DNA of 64,000 bases. Origin: Terasakiella pusilla DSM 6293 (lineage in GTDB: Bacteria; Pseudomonadota; Alphaproteobacteria; Rhodospirillales; Terasakiellaceae). The DNA lies in assembly GCF_000688235.1 (NCBI RefSeq), contig NZ_JHYO01000005.1:62001-126000 (forward strand). The letters run 5' to 3'. Below the pieces are notes generated by a model, which searched no databases, was not told where the DNA came from, and was given only the letters and a program-made list of their open reading frames with translations. This document shows positions 1-6,905 of this stretch, in pieces; the stretch's first letter is position 1, and the number at the start of each line of letters is the position of its first letter. Both the position numbers and the translations under genes were made by a program.

Positions 1-449
1 TCACGATCACGTAATGCCTTTAGTGTTAATAAGGTGTGATTAATCGTGCCAAGGCCACTTCGGGCCACCACAATCACTTCACAGTCCATCTTTTTTATCA
101 GATCGATCATAAAGAATTCATTATTAATGGGCACAAAAATGCCCCCTGCCCCTTCGATCACCAGATCGCCTGCCACATCAGGTTTCTGGATCGCATCCAT
201 ATCAATCTCGACACCATCGATGGCAGCGGCATCGTGGGGGGAAAGTGGTTCTGTCAGTTCATACACACAGGGCAGGATTTTTTCAGGACCAATCCCGCCA
301 AGACGCATGACCTCATTTTTATCTTCAATGTCATTGGTGCCGCTTTGGACGGGTTTCCAATAAAACGCACCTAATTGACGGACCAATAAAGTGGAGACAA
401 CGGTTTTACCGACATCAGTGTCTGTACCTGTCACAAAATAATGCGTCAT
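1..449 (-). CDS. bioD: Dethiobiotin synthetase BioD (3' end beyond window)
   Basis: ATP-dependent dethiobiotin synthetase closes the ureido ring of dethiobiotin from 7,8-diaminopelargonate and CO2 in the cytoplasm. The reading frame starts at ATG 449 and stays open to base 1, so the C-terminus lies outside the window. About 149 residues are visible. They include the P-loop TGTDTDVGKT near residues 7-16, the KPVQSGT segment around residues 36-42, an SPHDAA segment, the EGAGG motif and VARSGLGTINHT, all diagnostic of BioD. It is the last visible gene of the biotin operon, with a single base between the bioC stop codon and this start. Other bio genes such as bioA or bioB could lie further left but cannot be seen. 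Confidence 0.96.
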   Translation of the reverse strand, partial: MTHYFVTGTDTDVGKTVVSTLLVRQLGAFYWKPVQSGTNDIEDKNEVMRLGGIGPEKILPCVYELTEPLSPHDAAAIDGVEIDMDAIQKPDVAGDLVIEGAGGIFVPINNEFFMIDLIKKMDCEVIVVARSGLGTINHTLLTLKALRDR

Positions 450-450
450 G

Positions 451-1206
451 TTACTTTCCTTCAATATGACCTAAAAGAATTTCGTAAGTCATTGCACAAT
501 CTTTTTTCTGATCCAGATAGGTCATAACCTTACGCAGCTCTTTTGTATTCATGGCGCGATAGCCCGACTTGGGGGATTGGGCGCCGATGGATTTTAGGGC
601 TTTTAAAAAGACAAGACCGTTTTGATAGTCTTGCTTTTTAATCCGGCTACTCACACCGATGGCGCGCCCTGTCAGGTCAAAAGATTGCGCTTGCTGTAAA
701 GTTGGATAATCATGCAAACCAACAGGCAAAGACAACGCTTCAAGACAGCGACGCCATTCCTGAAAGCTTTTGCTGCCCAAGGTGGTGAAGACCATATGCC
801 CTTTTGGACTAAGCAAGTCTGACAATCGACCAAGACCTGCAGGCAGGTCCGCAAACCACTGCATGGCGAGGCTACTGACAATCAGGTCAAACGGGCCTTC
901 AAGTGTCGGAAACTCCCCATCCATCTGTTGAAAGGTCGCTTCAACGGCTACATTCTGACGACAGGTCTCCAGCATATCAGTGGACAAGTCCGTAACCGTC
1001 CATGTCGCTTCCGGGAAAACCTCCATCAGTTCACGGGTTAAAAAGCCTGTGCCACACCCGATTTCCAGAATATTGCTGACGTTGGTTAAATCCAAACTTT
1101 CAACATACTGACGCAATAAGTGCGCCGTCCACTTTTGGACCGGAGCTTCTTGTTCGTAGGTTTTGGCAGCCGTCCCGAACGCGTCTTGAATGAAGGTCTT
1201 ATTCAC
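451..1206 (-). CDS. bioC: Malonyl-ACP O-methyltransferase BioC
   Basis: BioC methylates the free carboxyl of malonyl-ACP with S-adenosylmethionine, so that fatty acid synthesis can elongate it to pimeloyl-ACP methyl ester. The 251-residue product has the class I methyltransferase core: an ILEIGCGTGFLT glycine loop near residues 45-57, VTDLSTDM as the acidic end of strand 2, and LIVSSLAMQWFADL, which matches the BioC-type post-motif. The start is GTG at 1206, and the stop of the upstream hydrolase overlaps it as GTGA, so the two are translationally coupled. Length and the N-terminal segment FIQDAFGTAAKTYEQEAPVQ are normal for the family. Confidence 0.95.
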   Translation of the reverse strand: MNKTFIQDAFGTAAKTYEQEAPVQKWTAHLLRQYVESLDLTNVSNILEIGCGTGFLTRELMEVFPEATWTVTDLSTDMLETCRQNVAVEATFQQMDGEFPTLEGPFDLIVSSLAMQWFADLPAGLGRLSDLLSPKGHMVFTTLGSKSFQEWRRCLEALSLPVGLHDYPTLQQAQSFDLTGRAIGVSSRIKKQDYQNGLVFLKALKSIGAQSPKSGYRAMNTKELRKVMTYLDQKKDCAMTYEILLGHIEGK

Positions 1207-1832
1207 GAAGTTTGATCCAGAAAATCACGTAATTGATCCGCAACCCATTTCGGTTGGTAAAGGGGGAGCAAATGATTGCCCCCTTTATAGCAGATGAGAT
1301 CATGAGAAAAAGAGGCTTCTGACATTTTCTCAGGAACAATCAGATCTGCATCCCCGACCAACGCCCGTTTTGGGCAGGTCAGATTGCTGTACAGATTATG
1401 GACATCACATGTTTCCAGATAGGCAAGACCATCGGCCATGGCTTGCACGTCTGCTTCAGCGGCAAATACGGCACCTGTTAGGCCGCTATTTTTCATAAAG
1501 TCTGACCACACCGTTTCAGGCGTTTTGGTAAATTGTCGGATCATACGTTTTAAGACTCGTGGATTTACACCTTCGACAAAATCATCTGCAGCACAGAACT
1601 TCGTAAACCCATTGACCGACACCAAGCCTTTGAGGTCCGTCTTTCGATCCAACAGCCAGCATAGCCCCATAGAATGAGTAACATAAACCGCCTCAGTCGA
1701 GAGCCTCATATCAGGCTTGCCGTAAAAACCTAGATCAAGACTATGACAGGTGAAGTCCTGCAAATGCGCAATCACGTCTTGCCAGAAGGATTTATCAAAA
1801 CCCCAGCCGTGCACGAAAATCAGATCAGCCAT
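1203..1832 (-). CDS. BioH-like alpha/beta hydrolase (pimeloyl-ACP methyl ester esterase candidate)
   Basis: This 209-residue alpha/beta hydrolase sits between bioF and bioC. The oxyanion segment LIFVHGWGFDKSFW at residues 4-17 closely resembles BioH. The nucleophile is in THSMG, where the usual first glycine of GxSxG is replaced by threonine. The probable acid is the aspartate of GDADLIVP and the base the histidine of GGNHLLPL. BioH/BioG-type esterases remove the methyl group put on by BioC and release pimeloyl-ACP for BioF. I chose ATG 1832, which overlaps the bioF stop by eight bases; a longer frame upstream would run deep inside bioF. BioH is the better guess by motif, but the short length also recalls BioG-type enzymes, so no symbol is assigned. 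Confidence 0.8.
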   Translation of the reverse strand: MADLIFVHGWGFDKSFWQDVIAHLQDFTCHSLDLGFYGKPDMRLSTEAVYVTHSMGLCWLLDRKTDLKGLVSVNGFTKFCAADDFVEGVNPRVLKRMIRQFTKTPETVWSDFMKNSGLTGAVFAAEADVQAMADGLAYLETCDVHNLYSNLTCPKRALVGDADLIVPEKMSEASFSHDLICYKGGNHLLPLYQPKWVADQLRDFLDQTS

Positions 1833-3000
1833 TTTGCAACGACCTGACCACATCACACAAAGTATCGATATCTTTATCGCTATGGGCGGCACTTAAGGCA
1901 AACCGGATGCGACTGGTGCCTTTGGGCACGGTCGGCGGGCGAATGGCGATGCCCAGAATATTTTGGGCCTCTAGCGCTTTTGCCAGCTCCAGCGTCTTGG
2001 TTTCATCACCAATAATCAAGGGGATAATCTGTGTGGAGGAGTCTGCGACATCAAAACCGCACTCACGGAAACTTTGGCGCACGCGCTCCGCATTTTTATG
2101 CAATCGCTGACGCTCGACCTCAAGGCTGGGCACAAGCTCTAAGGCCGCATCCATCGCCCCCAACACGGCAGGCGGCAGTGAGGTGGAATAGATCATGCCG
2201 CTGCATCGATTGACCAAAAAGTCCTTCACCGCCTTAGAACACACCAGATACGCCCCAAATCCCCCCAATGCTTTGGAGAAAGTGCCCATCTTAAAGGTCA
2301 CATTTTTGCCCGCACACAGCCCATAACCGCGTTGTCCCAAAACGCCTGTTGCGTGGGCTTCATCGACATAAAGGTCAGCGCCATATCGTTCTGCAAGATC
2401 GATCAAAGCATCAATATCGCTTTGATCCCCGTCCATACTAAAGACACTTTCTGTCAGGATAAAACGCGCAGCCACTTGGTCTTCGTGTTTTTTAAGTAAC
2501 TCTTCAAGGTGATTGAGGTCGTTATGGCGATACCGGATTTGACGCACGCCACCCGCTTTCAAGCCGTGGTGCATGCTGGCATGGTTTAAACGGTCGCAAA
2601 AGACCAATGCTTCCTGACCTAAAACGTCACGATCAAACAAGCTTGAGAGGATCGCCGAGTTGGCCTGAAAGCCGGAGTTGAAGACGAGTGCGGCTTCCCC
2701 CCCCTTTGCTTCGATCAAACGTTGCTCTACTTGTTCGTGCAGCTCCATCGTGCCGCAGACAAGGCGGGACGCCATGGAGCCCGTGCCCCATTCTTGCGTC
2801 CATAGCTGAGCGCGCTCAATCAACAAAGGGTGTTGCGCCAAGCCCATATAGTTATTGGACGAAAAGTTGATCACCTCGCGAGCGTTGATCATGGTACGTC
2901 CATTTAGGGTTTGACCCACAGGGCGTAACTGGCGCCTTAAACCTTTGCCACTCAATCCCTCGACATAATGGCTGTAGAGTTTATCAAGCGTCTGGCTCAT
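1825..3000 (-). CDS. bioF: 8-amino-7-oxononanoate synthase BioF
   Basis: PLP-dependent condensation of pimeloyl-ACP with L-alanine to give 8-amino-7-oxononanoate (KAPA). The product is about 391 residues from ATG 3000. That start overlaps the stop of the upstream hydrolase as ATGA; a longer in-frame start at 3057 would lie inside that gene. Visible family features are FSSNNYMGLAQHP near the N-terminus, the cofactor-binding DEAHATGVLG, and TFSKALGGFGAYL, which contains the Schiff-base lysine. The C-terminal domain carries RIRFALSAAHSDKDID. Fully intact. Its place between two hydrolases in a coupled operon fits pimelate-branch biotin synthesis by the BioC/BioH route. Confidence 0.96.
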   Translation of the reverse strand: MSQTLDKLYSHYVEGLSGKGLRRQLRPVGQTLNGRTMINAREVINFSSNNYMGLAQHPLLIERAQLWTQEWGTGSMASRLVCGTMELHEQVEQRLIEAKGGEAALVFNSGFQANSAILSSLFDRDVLGQEALVFCDRLNHASMHHGLKAGGVRQIRYRHNDLNHLEELLKKHEDQVAARFILTESVFSMDGDQSDIDALIDLAERYGADLYVDEAHATGVLGQRGYGLCAGKNVTFKMGTFSKALGGFGAYLVCSKAVKDFLVNRCSGMIYSTSLPPAVLGAMDAALELVPSLEVERQRLHKNAERVRQSFRECGFDVADSSTQIIPLIIGDETKTLELAKALEAQNILGIAIRPPTVPKGTSRIRFALSAAHSDKDIDTLCDVVRSLQNG

Positions 3001-3764
3001 GACAGAAAACCGTTTAAAGCGTCCATAAATTCGTGTGGTTTTTCTGCATGGAGCCAATGGCCCGCCTCAGCAATACTATGGAACTTTACCTTCGGAAACA
3101 GGTGTTTAATCAGTTGATGATGACTTGACTGAACATAATCGGACTGAGCACCCGTCAAAAATAATGTCTCGCCTTCATATTTTGAGTCGGGACGGATCGC
3201 AGGCACGCCAACAATACTGTCAAGTTCACGTCCCAAGACATCCAGATTGACCTGCCATTTTATGCCTTCGTCCGTTGAAATCAGGTTGCCCAGCAAGAAG
3301 GCCCGCACGGAACGGCTTTCAATCGCATCCGAAATTAAGGGATCAACTTGGCTGCGGCGCGAAACGCTGGACAGGTCCACCGATTGTAATTTTTCAATAT
3401 AAGACTTAAAGACAGATTGCGGGTATTTTACGGGGGCAATGTCGGCTACGCAAAGTTTTGACACCCGCTCCGGTTGACGTAAAGCCAAGGTCATGGCGAC
3501 TTTACCGCCCATGGAATGTCCAACGATATTGGCTTGATCCAGCCCCCGTTGGTCCAGAAATTCCGCAATATCATCCGCCATTTCCACATAAGACATGGTG
3601 TCTGTCCAAGGCGACGAGCCATGATTTCGCAAATCAACGGTAAGGATGCGATAGCGTCGCGCCATTTGTTTGGCAATGGAATTCCAGTTTTTTGCCGCGC
3701 CAAACAACCCATGAATGATGACGACCGGATCGCCCTCACCTATATCTTGAAATGCCAGTTCCAT
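2997..3764 (-). CDS. YbfF-like alpha/beta-fold esterase heading the biotin operon
   Basis: A 255-residue alpha/beta hydrolase with a complete-looking triad: HGLFGAAKNW oxyanion region, GHSMGGKVAM containing the nucleophilic serine, an aspartate in the second half, and a histidine in EAGHWLHAEKP. It resembles the YbfF/acyl-thioesterase branch rather than BioH itself (DLRNHGSSPW, ADIAPVKYP). It is the first gene of the minus-strand operon and is coupled to bioF by an ATGA overlap. Known YbfF enzymes hydrolyse acyl esters and thioesters. Whether this one works on pimeloyl-ACP methyl ester, making the later BioH-like gene redundant, or does an unrelated job cannot be decided from sequence. Confidence 0.82.
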   Translation of the reverse strand: MELAFQDIGEGDPVVIIHGLFGAAKNWNSIAKQMARRYRILTVDLRNHGSSPWTDTMSYVEMADDIAEFLDQRGLDQANIVGHSMGGKVAMTLALRQPERVSKLCVADIAPVKYPQSVFKSYIEKLQSVDLSSVSRRSQVDPLISDAIESRSVRAFLLGNLISTDEGIKWQVNLDVLGRELDSIVGVPAIRPDSKYEGETLFLTGAQSDYVQSSHHQLIKHLFPKVKFHSIAEAGHWLHAEKPHEFMDALNGFLS

Positions 3765-3848
3765 GCTTGCTTTTACCTTGTTTCAGTCTCTTACATGTCC
3801 TATTAGAACAGATCGACGTTAGCGTAAACTTTTTAATGGATTTTACCC

Positions 3849-4253
3849 ATGTGTTCAAAAACAGATACACCTGAAGATATCGTGAATGCGCTTAAATACA
3901 ATAGCGATGGCCTCATTCCGGCAATCGCACAGCAGCATGACACGGGCGAAGTCCTGATGATGGCGTGGATGAACAAGGACGCGGTTGCCGAAACCTTGAA
4001 GACAGGCCGTGTTTGTTATTATTCCCGATCCCGCAAGCAGCTGTGGCGCAAGGGTGAGAGTTCTGGGCAACAGCAGGTCTTGATGGATTTCCGCACAGAT
4101 TGTGACCTTGATACGGTGCTGGTTAAAGTCGATCAAACCGGTGTTGCCTGTCACACAGGTCGTCGCAGCTGTTTTTCATGGGCGGCGCGCGATGGTAAGG
4201 TTGAAGTCGTGGAAGAGGTTATCACCTCCCCCGACGAACTCTATAAAAAGTAA
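3849..4253 (+). CDS. hisI: Phosphoribosyl-AMP cyclohydrolase HisI
   Basis: Catalyses hydrolytic ring opening of phosphoribosyl-AMP, the third step of histidine biosynthesis. The 134-residue product is the stand-alone HisI form without a HisE domain. Signature segments are VLMMAWMN, GRVCYYSRSRKQLWRKGESSG, the metal-binding DFRTDCDLD and the C-terminal CHTGRRSCF. The gene is divergent from the biotin operon and stands alone, with no other his genes in view. Its stop codon directly abuts the stop of the next, opposite-strand gene. Confidence 0.96.
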   Translation: MCSKTDTPEDIVNALKYNSDGLIPAIAQQHDTGEVLMMAWMNKDAVAETLKTGRVCYYSRSRKQLWRKGESSGQQQVLMDFRTDCDLDTVLVKVDQTGVACHTGRRSCFSWAARDGKVEVVEEVITSPDELYKK

Positions 4254-4889
4254 TTAAAGCCGTATCCCGCGATGAGCAGGCTCGACAGTTAGGTAGAAGG
4301 CTTTTTCTGCCGTTAATCGCGCCTGCCATTCAACTGCTGTGGGATAGCTTAATCCACGAAACAGGGCAACGCCATAAGGCGTGATACTGCGCACATCCTT
4401 GTCTTTAGGTTGGCGAAAGTCTATCTCCAGCCCTTGATAGGTGATCAGCATTTTTAAGGCAGATTTATCGGCCTCAAAACTATCCGGTAGCGGCTCGTTA
4501 AGACGAAAAACATAATCACGCGATTTAGTCTGTTTGATCAGCAGGCGTACATGATTGGCGATGTCGTTCACCAAAAACTTCTGGCGCAAACTTTCATCAT
4601 CCTTCCCTGCCGACAGCCATTTATTCAACTCTGTTCGTAATCGGCTGTGTGCGGCTTTAAACTTGTGCGACTGAAACACCACGTCAGGGGCCTGATTAAA
4701 AAAAGTCTCAACGGCACGGATCGGACGGCGGCGCAAGACAACACCATTCACGTCCGGTTCGTGGATTTTGTCCCAGTGTTGATCTGTACGGCAATCAATC
4801 ACCATCATTTTTTGCGGCTGTCCTCTATCCCCTCTCGGGCGCAAGTTCAACATTGAGGCAGGTGTGACAGCAGATGGTTTCAAGCTCAT
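4254..4889 (-). CDS. Uncharacterised protein coupled to mnmC (weak DUF1826 resemblance)
   Basis: A 211-residue soluble protein of unknown function. Its start ATG 4889 overlaps the mnmC stop as ATGA and follows a good GAGG ribosome site, so it is almost certainly translated with mnmC. By eye, VNDIANHVRLLIKQ followed by ALKMLITYQGLEIDF recalls DUF1826 proteins, with a predicted loop around PYGVALFRG near the C-terminus. No catalytic motif is evident and no membrane segment is seen. The DUF assignment is tentative; a profile search would settle it. The 3' end abuts hisI tail to tail with no spacer. Confidence 0.75.
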   Translation of the reverse strand: MSLKPSAVTPASMLNLRPRGDRGQPQKMMVIDCRTDQHWDKIHEPDVNGVVLRRRPIRAVETFFNQAPDVVFQSHKFKAAHSRLRTELNKWLSAGKDDESLRQKFLVNDIANHVRLLIKQTKSRDYVFRLNEPLPDSFEADKSALKMLITYQGLEIDFRQPKDKDVRSITPYGVALFRGLSYPTAVEWQARLTAEKAFYLTVEPAHRGIRL

Positions 4890-6823
4890 TTTTTACCTCG
4901 AATGATATCACGCATTAAAAAGCGCGCAGGATGAAGGGCTTCACGGATTTTATTTTCAATCGGGCAAGGCGTGCCGTTGATATAGGATGACAAGATATCA
5001 GCCAACAACGGCGCTGTCTGCACCCCACGTGCCCCCAGACCGCATAAGGTATAAAGCCCCCCGACGTATTCTGCCGGTGCAAATGTCCGTCGTTTAGGTC
5101 CGTGCCTTAAGGGGCCGTAGGTATCCATATACCACTCATGATCATAAACAGGGCCAACGATCGGCTGATGATCCGTTGTCATCGCACGAATGGAGGCGCG
5201 CCCGCCCTTAACCACAAGCCCGTCGGTGTCCATGACACTGGAGAGTGTTTTCAGGTTAAAGGCATGGCTCTCATCGCTTAAGTCTTCATAAGCATGATCA
5301 AAAAGGTCGGGCCATTTTTCAAAACTGGCGCCTAACACATGTTCCCCCTCGCGTGCGGGTAACATATAGCCGCCGTAAGAGACGGCATGGTCAAGCTGTG
5401 CGGTGTTGGCCGTGGTTTCAATATAGCTAACCTGCCCGCGCCGTCCATTCATAGCAAGATCGCTATAGCTATTGAGCGCCGCATTTTCCCCTGCGGTTGC
5501 CAGCACCACACAATCGCCTTCAAAGACCAGACCCTGCTCATCATATAGACGCCAGTGATCCGTTTTTTCTATTTTGCTGATAGTGCAGTCAAAGGTGACC
5601 TCCAGCGTGCTCGCGATCGTTTGGCAAAGCTGGGAGGGTTCGATACAGCCCGCTTTGGTAAACCAAAGGCCGCCTTTGGGCACATCCATCCCCAGGCGAT
5701 TGCTTGCGTCCTGTCGCGTTAGAAACAACAAATCCCCATCTGGCAGAATGTTGCGGGCGATCATGTCTTTAAAACGATCTTCGTCTGCGTCTTCTTTCAT
5801 CATTTGAAAGATACCGCGCGCACCATGCCACGGCGTCTCAGGGTAACGATCATAAAAACGCAAGGCATGCAGGTAAGCAATGGTATTAAAGCGACCGATC
5901 CCTTCCTGTGACAAAAACAGTTTGGGTTTTAAAAGGCCGATCCGGTTGCCCGATCCTTCTGATCCCGCATGGCTGTTGCGCTCAAAGACCTTGACCTCAT
6001 GCCCATCTGCTTGCAATCGCAACGCTGCACACATCCCTGCTACACCTGCGCCAATGACAGCAATTTTCTTTTGGCATCCGTCTGTGGCATATCGCTGATA
6101 CCACGGGGCTTTAACCTTTAGGTCTTCACCTTCAAACGTCCCGATCAAAGACTCACGTTTGCGCCCGAACCCACGGCGCTTGGTCATGCTAAACCCAACC
6201 TCCGCAAGGCCGCGTTTGACGAAACCTGCTGCGGTGAAGGTGGACAGGATACAATCCCTATGCGCCAACCGCCCGATTTCGTGGAACACTTCGGGGCACC
6301 ACATTTCTGGGTTTTTAGCGGGGGCAAAACCGTCCAGATACCACGCATCAACCCTCGCATCCAAGTCGGCAAACATGGCGGCAGCATCCCCAAACATAAG
6401 GGTAAGTTTAACCTTGCCGCCTTGTAAGACAACGTGGTGAAACCCATGCGTTAAATCGGGATAAACCGACAAAAGTTCCTCTGCCTCTTCCTCCAATCCC
6501 TCAAAGGTTTTGTAGGCGGCGCGCAGTTGATCAGGTGTCAGGGGAAACGCCTCGACAGAGAGATAGTGCAAGCGGCAGGCTTGGTCGCTTTCTTTCCACG
6601 CTTTTAACGTCAGCAGAAAATTAAGGCCAGTGCCAAAGCCTGTTTCCGCGACTGTAAAATCGGTTTGCCCCGTCAAACGTTCAGGTAGGCCACATCCGTT
6701 GACAAAAACATACATAGACTCCGCCAGCCCATCATCAGCGGAAAAATAGACGTCATCGAAACGACCCGATACGGGTGTTTTTTCATCTTTCCAACTAAGC
6801 TCTGGGGAAGAAAGTTCACTCAC
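4886..6823 (-). CDS. mnmC: Bifunctional tRNA mnm5s2U34 biosynthesis protein MnmC
   Basis: MnmC finishes the wobble modification 5-methylaminomethyl-2-thiouridine. The C-terminal FAD domain removes the carboxymethyl group and the N-terminal SAM domain methylates the amine. About 645 residues carry both halves: an N-terminal methyltransferase with VAETGFGTGLNFL and WYLDGFAPAKNPEMW, then the FAD-binding IAVIGAGVAGMCAAL near residue 255 and DAO-like motifs ending in GLYTLCGLGARGVQTAPL. I prefer the GTG at 6823, preceded by AAAGAG at a suitable distance; a TTG at 6838 is the alternative. It is transcribed away from the acyltransferase fusion gene and coupled to the downstream unknown gene. Confidence 0.93.
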   Translation of the reverse strand: MSELSSPELSWKDEKTPVSGRFDDVYFSADDGLAESMYVFVNGCGLPERLTGQTDFTVAETGFGTGLNFLLTLKAWKESDQACRLHYLSVEAFPLTPDQLRAAYKTFEGLEEEAEELLSVYPDLTHGFHHVVLQGGKVKLTLMFGDAAAMFADLDARVDAWYLDGFAPAKNPEMWCPEVFHEIGRLAHRDCILSTFTAAGFVKRGLAEVGFSMTKRRGFGRKRESLIGTFEGEDLKVKAPWYQRYATDGCQKKIAVIGAGVAGMCAALRLQADGHEVKVFERNSHAGSEGSGNRIGLLKPKLFLSQEGIGRFNTIAYLHALRFYDRYPETPWHGARGIFQMMKEDADEDRFKDMIARNILPDGDLLFLTRQDASNRLGMDVPKGGLWFTKAGCIEPSQLCQTIASTLEVTFDCTISKIEKTDHWRLYDEQGLVFEGDCVVLATAGENAALNSYSDLAMNGRRGQVSYIETTANTAQLDHAVSYGGYMLPAREGEHVLGASFEKWPDLFDHAYEDLSDESHAFNLKTLSSVMDTDGLVVKGGRASIRAMTTDHQPIVGPVYDHEWYMDTYGPLRHGPKRRTFAPAEYVGGLYTLCGLGARGVQTAPLLADILSSYINGTPCPIENKIREALHPARFLMRDIIRGKK

Positions 6824-6866
6824 GTCTATCTCTTTCAAAATTAAGTTGTTTTTTGCGGCATTTGAC

Positions 6867-6884
6867 CCACATTATTAAATGTGG
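6867..6884. promoter_or_regulatory. Inverted repeat, possible operator between mnmC and the acyltransferase fusion
   Basis: CCACATT and AATGTGG form perfect 7-bp arms around an ATTA spacer in the short divergent gap. The position, 22 bp before the fusion-gene ATG and 43 bp before the mnmC start, suits a repressor site or a leader hairpin. No cognate regulator is identifiable. Confidence 0.35.
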
Positions 6885-6905
6885 ATTGGCAGGAAAGTAG
6901 GACAG

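Noticed and set aside
1833-1892. N-terminal extension of the BioH-like gene to 1892
   Set aside because: The extra 20 residues lie inside bioF and lack a ribosome site; the hydrolase fold begins at MADLIFVHG.
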